Source: Chitinophagaceae bacterium | Lineage (GTDB): Bacteria > Bacteroidota > Bacteroidia > Chitinophagales > Chitinophagaceae | Reading direction: 5' to 3' | Assembly (NCBI GenBank): GCA_947452875.1 | Contig: CANGEZ010000058.1 | Location: forward strand, 1 to 10,070 | DNA: 10,070 nucleotides | Part shown: positions 1-5,923 of the stretch, piece by piece | Layout: every line of letters starts with the position of its first letter | Position numbering within the stretch: position 1 is the stretch's first letter | The notes under the pieces: model-generated | Told to the model about the DNA's origin: nothing | Database searches by the model: none | Seen by the model: only the letters and a program-made list of their open reading frames with translations | Program-made: the position numbers and the translations under genes

Positions 1-1427
1 GTTGTCACCTTGATATATTCAACATTCATGTTAGGATCCGTCTTCAAGTTTTTAACAATACTTCCTTCTACACTAAAGGGTTTGTTTTCAGGTAAACTAA
101 TCCATTCAGAAACTTCAGGAGTATTGAAATTTGAAAAATTATGAATGGCCAATTTTGCTCCAGGAGAAATGTTGTAAGTATGTGTTCCTTTTAATGCCGG
201 ATTGCTGACCAATTCTTCTGGATCGTCTTTTATAATTTTCAAATTGCTATTGTTAATGCGTACACGATATAAATACAATTGAGTCGCATTCGAAGGAGAG
301 GCTGTGAAGTAAATAAAATTATTAGCCTCATCTATAGCTTTGATTTCTCCAATATCATAATCTCCTTTGGTTAACAATGTTGTGTTTTTTCCATCTCTGC
401 TGATTCTATAGATATGACGCCATCCGTCTTTCTCACTTACCCAAAGAAAATCCTGATAATTATTAACCCATTTCCATCCAACTGGATTATCAGTGTTCAT
501 GTCCACCCAAGCATTATCATTTTCTGCCCAGAAAGTTCTGGCACTTCCATCATTTGTATTGCAATACAACAACTTGCTTTCCTGTTGTTTTCTGTCCAAT
601 TGCTGAACAATTAATTCATTGGCATCACTCCATTCCATTCTTGTTAAATAATTCTGACGAGGATCTCCTTCAATTTTCATCCATCTTGTCATTCCATTTG
701 CTAATGACACCACACCAATTTTAACCGGAGATGGCGGCTGTCCAACTTTTGGATATTCAACAGGAACAACAGATGAGTAAACAGAATCAGTGGTATTTAA
801 CATGTAATAATCTCGAATTTTATTTGCATCTACTTGCCAATATGCGATTTGCTTGCTATCCGGAGACCATCTAAAACCATCACGGCAACCAAACTCTTCT
901 TCATACACCCAGTCAAATGTGCCATTGATCATTTTTCGTGTACCATCTACCGTTAGTTTCTTGGTATTTCCTGAAACTAAATCTTCACTAAATATATTAT
1001 GTTCACTTACATAGGCCACTTGCTTACCATCAGGAGAAAACTTAGCGAACATGAGAGATTGTGAAGGTAAGTTGTTGCCCAATTTCTTAAGCTTACCGGT
1101 AATCAAGTCTGCAACCCAATAATCTCCACGGGTATTATATCGCCATACTTTTGCCGTATTTACAAACAACAATACTTTGCTGTAATCATTACTAAAAAAA
1201 TATTTTTCAGGATTTAATGCAACAGTTTCTCCCTGTGGAATCATGGATTCTTTTTTTAAAACTATGGCAGTTGTATTTTTTTTGGGATCTGTTTTAACAA
1301 TATTCCCTTGTGAGATTTGATAATAGGAAAGGCCATCCTTAGTCCAATTGATGGCATCACGCTGGGCTATTGCTGAAAAAGAAACTAGTATTAAAATGAA
1401 ACTGATTAGTTTTTTTAGAATTGTCAT
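1..1427 (-). CDS. S9 family peptidase, DPP IV-type, N-terminal part (cut by window edge)
   Basis: Probable secreted or periplasmic prolyl dipeptidyl peptidase that would release X-Pro or X-Ala dipeptides from peptide N-termini. The 475 complete codons seen start with a signal peptide (residues 1 to about 21, KK then a hydrophobic run, cleavage likely at AIA-Q). A DPP IV N-terminal beta-propeller follows, with blade-like repeats such as 'FSPDGKQVAYVSE' and 'WSPDSKQIAYWQVD'. The family motif DWVYEEE lies at residues 172-178; in DPP IV the paired Glu of this motif hold the substrate amino terminus. The C-terminal alpha/beta-hydrolase domain with the Ser-Asp-His triad would lie beyond base 1 and cannot be checked. 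Family members are about 700-750 residues, so roughly a third is missing. The start at 1427 places the signal peptide correctly. It is divergent from the S4 gene. Family assignment is firm; exact specificity is inferred. Confidence 0.93.
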   Translation of the reverse strand, partial: MTILKKLISFILILVSFSAIAQRDAINWTKDGLSYYQISQGNIVKTDPKKNTTAIVLKKESMIPQGETVALNPEKYFFSNDYSKVLLFVNTAKVWRYNTRGDYWVADLITGKLKKLGNNLPSQSLMFAKFSPDGKQVAYVSEHNIFSEDLVSGNTKKLTVDGTRKMINGTFDWVYEEEFGCRDGFRWSPDSKQIAYWQVDANKIRDYYMLNTTDSVYSSVVPVEYPKVGQPPSPVKIGVVSLANGMTRWMKIEGDPRQNYLTRMEWSDANELIVQQLDRKQQESKLLYCNTNDGSARTFWAENDNAWVDMNTDNPVGWKWVNNYQDFLWVSEKDGWRHIYRISRDGKNTTLLTKGDYDIGEIKAIDEANNFIYFTASPSNATQLYLYRVRINNSNLKIIKDDPEELVSNPALKGTHTYNISPGAKLAIHNFSNFNTPEVSEWISLPENKPFSVEGSIVKNLKTDPNMNVEYIKVT

Positions 1428-1442
1428 TTCGAATCGTTTATG

Positions 1443-1465
1443 TAAAATTATCAGCGATAAAAATA
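1443..1465 (-). promoter_or_regulatory. Candidate -7 elements for the S9 peptidase gene
   Basis: Read on the minus strand, two sequences resemble the Bacteroidota -7 element TAnnTTTG: TATTTTTA (1465-1458) and TAATTTTA (1450-1443), 16 or more bases before the start codon at 1427. Both end in A where the consensus has G, and no clear -33 TTTG is present, so this is a weak call. Confidence 0.3.
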
Positions 1466-1490
1466 GTAAATACTAAAGGAAAAATCATTA

Positions 1491-1517
1491 TTTGCTTTGA
1501 AAAGAAACCTAATTTTA
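1491..1517 (+). promoter_or_regulatory. Candidate Bacteroidota promoter for the S4 gene
   Basis: A TTTG at 1491-1494 could be the -33 element. TAATTTTA at 1510-1517 matches TAnnTTTG except for the last base. The spacing is 15 bases, somewhat short. A transcript would start near 1522 and leave a leader of about a dozen bases before the ATG at 1535. It rests on pattern matching only. Confidence 0.3.
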
Positions 1518-1534
1518 CCAACGCTTTTCAAATA

Positions 1535-1918
1535 ATGGAAAAAGAAAAATTAAGAATCGATAAATACTTGTGGGCTATTCGTTTGTTCAAGACTAGAACT
1601 ATGGCTGCAGAAGCATGTGATAAAGGAAGAGTAAAATCAAATGGCGAAAATGTAAAAGCTTCCAAAAACATCAATATCGGTGATGAATATGAAATAAAAA
1701 CAAGCGACCGGAAATGGGTAATTAAAGTAAAAGAGAAATTATACAACAGATTAAAATATACAGAAGCTGTAAATTATTATACAGACATCACACCGGTTGA
1801 AGAAACCGAAAGAATCAAATTTGAAGCAGCAGTTTTTCACACCGGTAAGAGGATGAGTAAAATCGGCAGACCAACAAAGAAAAATAAAAGAGATTTGGAT
1901 GAATTTTTGGGAGAGTGA
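1535..1918 (+). CDS. S4-domain RNA-binding protein, Hsp15-like
   Basis: A 127-residue protein with one S4 RNA-binding domain at about residues 7-65, opening 'RIDKYLWAIRLFKTRT' and including 'AAEACDKGRVKSNG'. A basic C-terminal tail follows, with 'GRPTKKNKRDLDEF' at residues 111-124. This layout is that of the Hsp15/HslR group (COG1188). E. coli Hsp15 binds free 50S subunits carrying a stalled nascent chain and helps recycle them; the same role here is inferred from the family. The frame is open back to 1421 via TTG, but that longer form would overlap the divergent peptidase start and adds residues unlike the family, so the ATG at 1535 is preferred: homology begins at once with MEKEKLRIDK. No strong Shine-Dalgarno is visible. 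It may be cotranscribed with trmD, although 180 bases of repeats lie between them. Confidence 0.9.
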   Translation: MEKEKLRIDKYLWAIRLFKTRTMAAEACDKGRVKSNGENVKASKNINIGDEYEIKTSDRKWVIKVKEKLYNRLKYTEAVNYYTDITPVEETERIKFEAAVFHTGKRMSKIGRPTKKNKRDLDEFLGE

Positions 1919-1930
1919 TGAAAATGAAAT

Positions 1931-1957
1931 GGCCCCTCAATCCCCCAAAGGGGGAAG
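1931..1957 (-). repeat. C-run/G-run intergenic element, copy 1 (inverted)
   Basis: A 27-base GC-rich block 12 bases after the S4 stop, in an AT-rich surround. It is the reverse complement of the block at 2064-2089, with one mismatch and one extra A. It holds its own small hairpin, TCCCCC-AAA-GGGGGA (1941-1955). No T-run follows, so it is not a convincing intrinsic terminator, though it could slow RNA polymerase after the S4 gene. Confidence 0.85.
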
Positions 1958-1989
1958 TTGATTGGCGCGATAAGATTGCGATAAATAAT

Positions 1990-2029
1990 AAAACATAATA
2001 AAATTCGCCCTTGTGAGACTTAGGGGTCC
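1990..2029 (+). repeat. C-run/G-run element, copy 2 (degenerate, direct repeat)
   Basis: The 13 bases AAAACATAATAAA (1990-2002) recur exactly at 2051-2063. The 26 bases that follow align without gaps to copy 3 at 2064-2089 with 7 mismatches. The period is 61 bases, and weaker similarity extends a few bases upstream. Substitutions break up the C-run and G-run, so this looks like an older, decayed duplicate. Confidence 0.75.
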
Positions 2030-2050
2030 AAGCATACAAATATTAATAAC

Positions 2051-2089
2051 AAAACATAATAAACTTCCCCCTTGGGGGATTGAGGGGGC
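2051..2089 (+). repeat. C-run/G-run element, copy 3, abutting trmD
   Basis: The prefix AAAACATAATAAA is followed by a 26-base block containing the near-palindrome TCCCCC-TT-GGGGGA (2066-2079). The block ends 9 bases before the trmD start at 2099, so it occupies most of any trmD ribosome-binding region. With copy 1 it makes an inverted pair around about 106 bases, able to form a stem of roughly 26 bp if both arms lie on one transcript. Confidence 0.85.
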
Positions 2090-2098
2090 TTTAAAATT

Positions 2099-2773
2099 AT
2101 GAACATCGACATCATCACAGTTGTACCAGACATACTCAGTGGACCCTTCTCTCACTCCATCATGAAACGTGCGCAGGATAAAGGTTTGCTGAAAGTAAAT
2201 GTGATCAACCTGCGAGATTATACAACCTATGCCCGCGCTCAAGTTGATGATTATCCCTTCGGTGGTGGCGCTGGAATGGTGATGATGATAGAACCGCTGG
2301 CAAATGCAGTTGAAAGTTTACAAAAAGATAAAACATACGATGATGTAATTTTTTTGACACCTGATGGCGAAACTTTTAATCAAAAAATAGCCAATACCCT
2401 TTCTTTGAAAAAGAATCTATTGCTGATTTGCGGCCATTACAAAGGCGTTGATCAACGCTTCAGAGATCATTTTATTACAAGAGAAATCTCTGTTGGTGAT
2501 TATGTGTTGAGTGGTGGTGAGCTTGCAGCAGCTATACTAACGGATGCGATTGGCCGATTAATACCAGGTGTTCTCAATGACGAAACTTCTGCACTGAGCG
2601 ATTCGTTTCAAGATAACTTACTCGCCCCTCCTGTATATACACGACCTGAAACATTCCGTGATTGGAAAGTACCAGAAGTACTGATGAGTGGAAATCACAA
2701 ATTGATTGATGAATGGCGACATGAAGAATCAGTAAAACGAACACAACAACGAAGACCTGATTTATTGGATTGA
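2099..2773 (+). CDS. trmD: tRNA (guanine-N1)-methyltransferase TrmD
   Basis: A cytoplasmic SPOUT-class enzyme that uses S-adenosylmethionine to methylate N1 of G37 in tRNAs with G36, preventing +1 frameshifting. It is complete at 224 residues, slightly shorter than the roughly 250 of E. coli. Family blocks occur in order: 'DYPFGGGAGMVM' (51-62); the trefoil-knot SAM site 'CGHYKGVDQRFRD' (111-123) and 'SVGDYVLSGGELAA' (131-144); and the C-terminal tRNA-binding domain with 'PPVYTRPETFRDWKVPEVL' followed by 'SGNH'. R153 and D168 match the catalytic Arg154 and Asp169 of the well-studied enzymes. It lacks the common neighbours rpsP, rimM and rplS; instead ade follows after 19 bases. The start is preceded by repeat DNA rather than a recognisable Shine-Dalgarno. 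Identification is very secure. Confidence 0.97.
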   Translation: MNIDIITVVPDILSGPFSHSIMKRAQDKGLLKVNVINLRDYTTYARAQVDDYPFGGGAGMVMMIEPLANAVESLQKDKTYDDVIFLTPDGETFNQKIANTLSLKKNLLLICGHYKGVDQRFRDHFITREISVGDYVLSGGELAAAILTDAIGRLIPGVLNDETSALSDSFQDNLLAPPVYTRPETFRDWKVPEVLMSGNHKLIDEWRHEESVKRTQQRRPDLLD

Positions 2774-2792
2774 TTTTTAAAACACAATTAAG

Positions 2793-4424
2793 ATGACAAC
2801 ATTTACAATCGCAGGAAATATCATTGACATCAAATCAAGAAATATTTATTGGGGAGAGCTTGAAATTACTGAGGGCATCATCTCGAACATCAAAGAAATC
2901 GGTGAAGAAAGAATAAACGAATCATATCTCCTTCCTGGTTTTATCGACAGCCATGTGCATATCGAAAGCTCCATGCTGGTGCCATCCGAATTCGCCCGAC
3001 TTGCCGTTGTTCATGGAACCGTGGGCACAATAAGCGACCCGCACGAAATCGCCAATGTATGTGGACTTGAGGGTGTAACGTACATGATTGAAAATGGAAA
3101 AACCGTTCCTTTCAAATTCAATTTCGGTGCACCTAGTTGTGTACCTGCCACCATTTTTGAAACTGCAGGTGCTGCAATCAATTCAGACGGGGTTGAACAA
3201 TTGCTACAAATGGATGAGATCAGATACCTCAGCGAAATAATGAATTTTCCAGGTGTGCTTTTTGAAGATGAAGAGGTAATGAAAAAAATAGCGTTGGCAA
3301 AAAAATACAATAAGCCTGTGGATGGACATGCACCAGGCCTAAGAGGAAGCGATGCAAAAAAATATATCGACGCTGGCATCAGCACCGACCACGAATGTTT
3401 TACTGCTGAAGAAGCTTTGGATAAGCTTTCATTTGGTATGAAAATTTTGATTAGAGAAGGCAGCGCCGCAAAAAATTTCGAAGCCCTGATTGATTTGATG
3501 CATGAACATTATGAAAACATGATGTTTTGCAGCGACGATAAACATCCGGATAGTCTTGCTGATGGCCATATCAACCAGCTTTGTGCACGAGCTGTTGCAA
3601 AAGGAATTGATGTTTTCAAAGTATTGCAAGCCGCATGCATCAATCCAGTTGAACATTACAAAATGAATGTGGGTATTATGAAAGTGGGCCATCCAGCAGA
3701 TTTTATTCAAATAAAAAATCTTATTCAATTTGAAGTTTTAAAAACATACATCAACGGTGAACTCGTTGCTAAAAATGGAAAATCATTTTTAAATCCCAAT
3801 AAAGCAATTGTCATCAATCAATTCAATTGTCAGGAAAAAGAAAAAGCAGATTTTAAATTTCTTTTCAATGGCGAAAATAAAATTCCTGTAATTGAAGCGC
3901 TGGAAGGTCAGCTGATTACCAATAAAATTTTTGTTACTCCAAAAATTACCAATGATGAAGTAATAGCTGATGTTGAAAATGACATTTTGAAAATCGTTGT
4001 AGTTAACCGTTATCATCAAGCACCAATCGCAAAATCGTTTATAAAAAATATTGGTATTAAAAAAGGTGCTCTTGCTTCTTCGGTTGCACATGATAGTCAT
4101 AATATTGTAGCAGTGGGCGTTGATGATGAAAGTATTTGCAAAGCCGTAAATGCTGTAATTCGCTGTGGCGGCGGCGTATCGGCAGTTAATGAAACTGAAG
4201 AGAAAATATTAGCCTTGCCAGTAGCAGGTTTGATGAGTACAGAAAATGGTTACGAAGTGGCAAAAGCTTACACCGAAATCGATGCATTTGTAAAAACAAA
4301 TCTCGGAAGTCATTTGAATGCGCCTTTCATGACGTTATCATTTATGGCACTACTTGTAATCCCTCATTTGAAATTAAGTGATAAGGGCCTTTTTGATGGA
4401 GATCAATTTAAAATCATGAATTAG
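2793..4424 (+). CDS. ade: Adenine deaminase
   Basis: Deaminates adenine to hypoxanthine and ammonia for purine salvage; cytoplasmic metalloenzyme of the amidohydrolase superfamily, Ade family (distinct from adenosine deaminase-like enzymes). The 543 residues contain the metal-ligand motif 'GFIDSHVHIESSM' (H54, H56), 'SDPHEIANV' (81-89), 'VDGHAPGL' (H179), 'TDHECFT' (H200) and 'FCSDDKHPD' (D248/D249). The Ade-specific C-terminal domain runs from about residue 370 to the end, with 'SVAHDSHNIVAVG' and a late 'LGSHLNAPFMTLSFMALLVIP' block. Length is in the family range (E. coli about 588). It lies 19 bases after trmD, so the two are probably cotranscribed. Its stop overlaps that of the opposing lipoprotein gene. 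It is complete, with no missing key residue. Confidence 0.96.
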   Translation: MTTFTIAGNIIDIKSRNIYWGELEITEGIISNIKEIGEERINESYLLPGFIDSHVHIESSMLVPSEFARLAVVHGTVGTISDPHEIANVCGLEGVTYMIENGKTVPFKFNFGAPSCVPATIFETAGAAINSDGVEQLLQMDEIRYLSEIMNFPGVLFEDEEVMKKIALAKKYNKPVDGHAPGLRGSDAKKYIDAGISTDHECFTAEEALDKLSFGMKILIREGSAAKNFEALIDLMHEHYENMMFCSDDKHPDSLADGHINQLCARAVAKGIDVFKVLQAACINPVEHYKMNVGIMKVGHPADFIQIKNLIQFEVLKTYINGELVAKNGKSFLNPNKAIVINQFNCQEKEKADFKFLFNGENKIPVIEALEGQLITNKIFVTPKITNDEVIADVENDILKIVVVNRYHQAPIAKSFIKNIGIKKGALASSVAHDSHNIVAVGVDDESICKAVNAVIRCGGGVSAVNETEEKILALPVAGLMSTENGYEVAKAYTEIDAFVKTNLGSHLNAPFMTLSFMALLVIPHLKLSDKGLFDGDQFKIMN

Positions 4425-4840
4425 TGAACTGAAACCGCTTTAATAATTTTCATCTTTACCTCTTCAGTTCCTTTGGGAGCAAAAAATTTAGACTTGAAAT
4501 TGATGTTGCTACCAGGTTTTACTTCTTCATAAATCACTTCTTCATCTTCTTCAAGAACGGCTCCTGTTTTGCTGATGAATTTGATGGAAACGGAAATATC
4601 TTTGTACGTAACGACTGTTGCTTTATTGGCAATCTCACCTTTTACTACTGTTTGTCCAATTAAATTATGTTTGTCTTTACCAGAAACTTCAAGGAAACGA
4701 AGTGGATTTTGCTGTTCGATTTGTTCAATTGTAAGCTTACTGCTTTTGTATGGATCTTTTGATTTATCCCCAGTCTTTTGATTATTACAAGAAACAATGA
4801 ACATCAATGCAATTGCTGATAACAGAAAGTTTTTTATCAT
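4421..4840 (-). CDS. Small predicted lipoprotein of unknown function
   Basis: A 139-residue protein with a lipoprotein signal: MIKN, a hydrophobic stretch, then 'MFIVSC' with the lipobox cysteine at C18, followed by a hydrophilic linker 'NNQKTGDKSKDPYKSSK'. It is therefore likely anchored in a membrane facing the periplasm or the surface. The rest, from about residue 50, alternates short hydrophobic and charged strands ('VVKGEIANKATVVTYKDISV', 'FKSKFFAPKGTEEVKMKII'), suggesting a single beta-sandwich, perhaps like the FxLYD fold; that is a guess from pattern. The segment 'EEDEEVIYEEV' is very acidic. I do not recognise the family and assign no function. It converges on ade, with stop codons sharing bases 4422-4423. 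Lipobox, plausible promoter and codon use all support a real gene. Confidence 0.8.
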   Translation of the reverse strand: MIKNFLLSAIALMFIVSCNNQKTGDKSKDPYKSSKLTIEQIEQQNPLRFLEVSGKDKHNLIGQTVVKGEIANKATVVTYKDISVSIKFISKTGAVLEEDEEVIYEEVKPGSNINFKSKFFAPKGTEEVKMKIIKAVSVH

Positions 4841-4868
4841 AATGGGATGATTTTTTAAAACAATGCAA

Positions 4869-4876
4869 CAAAAATA
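4869..4876 (-). promoter_or_regulatory. Candidate -7 element for the lipoprotein gene
   Basis: On the minus strand this reads TATTTTTG, a full match to the Bacteroidota consensus TAnnTTTG, 28 bases before the start codon at 4840. That predicts a leader of roughly 20 bases. I find no clear TTTG at the -33 distance. Confidence 0.45.
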
Positions 4877-4928
4877 GTCCTACTCGTTTATTTTATTTTA
4901 GATTTGTTTGTTAATTTAAAAATGATTG

Positions 4929-4961
4929 TTGGTAATAGTCCGCATCATTCATCTATTTTTA
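4929..4961 (+). promoter_or_regulatory. Candidate promoter for upp
   Basis: TATTTTTA at 4954-4961 fits TAnnTTTG except for the last base, and a TTG at 4929-4931 lies near the expected -33 distance (22 bases between). It would start transcription near 4967, about 14 bases before the upp ATG. No upstream open frame or known pyrimidine-responsive leader is visible. Confidence 0.35.
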
Positions 4962-4980
4962 AAAGTTTATAAATAATAAA

Positions 4981-5631
4981 ATGGTAATTAATTTAAGCGC
5001 ACAGCATTCACTAGTGAGCAACTGGGTAAGTGATTTGAGAAATATTGAAGTTCAAAACGACAGACTTCGCTTCAGAAGAAATCTCGAAAGAATAGCGGAA
5101 GTGGCTGGATACGAAATCAGCAAACAATTGGAAACTGTTGAAAAAACAATCACTACTCCTATAGGGCAAGCCAATGTTCAGGTATTGAAAGACCAACCGG
5201 TTTTGGCCACTATTTTAAGAGCAGGATTGGCCATGCATCATGGTTTGCTTAATTATTTTGACCGTGCGGATAATTCATTTTTAACTGCCTACAGGAAACA
5301 TCATGCTGACGGTAGTTTTGAAATCAGTATGGAATACATGAGCTGTCCTGATTTGGAAGGCAGAACTGTAATTGTCAGCGATCCGATGTTGGCAACCGGA
5401 GCGTCTCTTGTAAAAGCAATCGAACATTTAAAGGCCGTTGGCAACATAAAAGATTTGCATATTGTATGTGCTATCGCCTGCACTGTAGGAATCGACTTTG
5501 TAAAAGCTGCATTTCCAGAAGCTACAATCTGGTGTGGCGCAATAGACAACGAATTGACAGACAAAGGATATATCGTTCCGGGTTTGGGAGACGCCGGGGA
5601 TTTGGCGTATGGGTTGAAGCTACAGCATTGA
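4981..5631 (+). CDS. upp: Uracil phosphoribosyltransferase
   Basis: Salvages uracil by joining it to PRPP to make UMP; cytoplasmic, type I phosphoribosyltransferase fold. The 216 residues contain 'ILRAGLAMHHGLLNYF' (78-93), with the R80-A81-G82 segment near the PRPP pyrophosphate; the PRPP loop 'SDPMLATGAS' (133-142); and the uracil-binding end 'GYIVPGLGDAGDLAYG' (196-211). Many UPRTases read DPMLATGGS; the change of the second Gly to Ala (A141) is, as far as I recall, common in the Bacteroidota branch and not a defect. The ATG at 4981 gives a normal N-terminus. It appears to be a single-gene unit: the lipoprotein gene upstream is divergent and 292 noncoding bases follow. There is no obvious terminator immediately after the stop. 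Confidence 0.96.
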   Translation: MVINLSAQHSLVSNWVSDLRNIEVQNDRLRFRRNLERIAEVAGYEISKQLETVEKTITTPIGQANVQVLKDQPVLATILRAGLAMHHGLLNYFDRADNSFLTAYRKHHADGSFEISMEYMSCPDLEGRTVIVSDPMLATGASLVKAIEHLKAVGNIKDLHIVCAIACTVGIDFVKAAFPEATIWCGAIDNELTDKGYIVPGLGDAGDLAYGLKLQH

Positions 5632-5640
5632 TGGGGGAAT

Positions 5641-5697
5641 ACTGGATACTAGATATTGGATGCTGGATAGGCTAGATAGGCTGGATAAGCTGGATTG
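5641..5697. repeat. Degenerate tandem tract with 7-bp then 9-bp units
   Basis: Starting 9 bases after the upp stop, four 7-base units read ACTGGAT, ACTAGAT, ATTGGAT, GCTGGAT. Three 9-base units follow: AGGCTAGAT, AGGCTGGAT, AAGCTGGAT. All share the core CTRGAT/TTGGAT. The shift in unit length comes from an extra AG/AA before the shared core. The tract is noncoding; the open frames crossing it resemble no protein. Confidence 0.8.
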
Positions 5698-5709
5698 GCT
5701 CTCTTCTCA

Positions 5710-5735
5710 GCAATGTCTCCTGCAAGGGACGTTGC
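5710..5735 (+). repeat. Hairpin-forming palindrome downstream of upp
   Basis: GCAATGTCTC (5710-5719) pairs with GGGACGTTGC (5726-5735) across the 6-base loop CTGCAA, giving a 10-bp stem with two G-U pairs in the RNA. No T-run follows on either side, so an intrinsic terminator is unlikely. It may be a small dispersed palindromic repeat of the kind with GACGTTGC cores, or simply a transcript-end structure. Confidence 0.55.
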
Positions 5736-5897
5736 GTATATAGAAATTCGAAAATTGAAATTGAAAACTAGAAATTTTCCACCCCTAATTACCCTTTTTT
5801 ACTTTTTACTTTTAAATTTTGATTTTCCCCTCAAAAACCTATCCTAAATCACTCCCAAACTTTCAATTTTTTCAGCATCATTTTAAACTGAATTTAT
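5736..5897. other. AT-rich noncoding spacer before the PorP-like gene
   Basis: This stretch has no credible gene. It contains GAAAATT (5750-5756) and its inverse AATTTTC (5773-5779), a GAAATTG-rich run between them, and a pyrimidine tract at 5791-5820 built from CTTTTTTA, CTTTTTA and CTTTTA steps. An open frame from 5819 enters the PorP-like gene, but its first 35 codons look like translated spacer. Confidence 0.6.
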
Positions 5898-5905
5898 TAT
5901 CTTTA
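5898..5905 (+). promoter_or_regulatory. Candidate -7 element for the PorP-like gene
   Basis: TATCTTTA matches TAnnTTTG in all but the last base and lies 18 bases before the chosen start at 5924. This supports the downstream ATG over the longer open frame: a promoter here would begin transcription near 5911, inside the region the long version would need to encode. No firm -33 element is seen. Confidence 0.45.
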
Positions 5906-5923
5906 CGGATAAGCATTTTCAAC

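Noticed and set aside
414..614. Plus-strand open frame of 66 codons inside the S9 peptidase region
   Set aside because: It lies entirely within the antisense of a clearly coding peptidase gene, has no family resemblance and no promoter; it is a shadow frame.
1421..1534. N-terminal extension of the S4 protein by 38 codons from a TTG
   Set aside because: It would overlap the divergent peptidase start, include both candidate promoters and add residues not found in the family.
1941..1955. Intrinsic terminator after the S4 gene
   Set aside because: The hairpin TCCCCC-AAA-GGGGGA is followed by AAGTTGATT, not a T-run.
1931..2089. MITE or insertion sequence bounded by the inverted 26-base blocks
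   Set aside because: The outer ends are nearly inverted, but I see no target-site duplication directly outside them, no transposase and an internal direct duplicate. A repeat family is possible, transposition is not shown.
1937..2242. Minus-strand open frame spanning the repeat region and the trmD start
   Set aside because: It reads through the repeats and antisense trmD with low-complexity translation and no start signal.
3011..3385. Minus-strand open frame of 124 codons inside ade
   Set aside because: It is antisense to the conserved metal-binding core of adenine deaminase; its length follows from the codon bias of ade, and the product has no recognisable features.
5466..5675. Plus-strand open frame overlapping the end of upp and the repeat tract
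   Set aside because: It is out of frame within upp, and its tail is translated repeat DNA; there is no start context or homology.
5819..5923. N-terminal extension of the PorP-like protein by 35 codons
   Set aside because: It would bury the signal peptide 35 residues in, and a -7 match at 5898 lies inside the extension.
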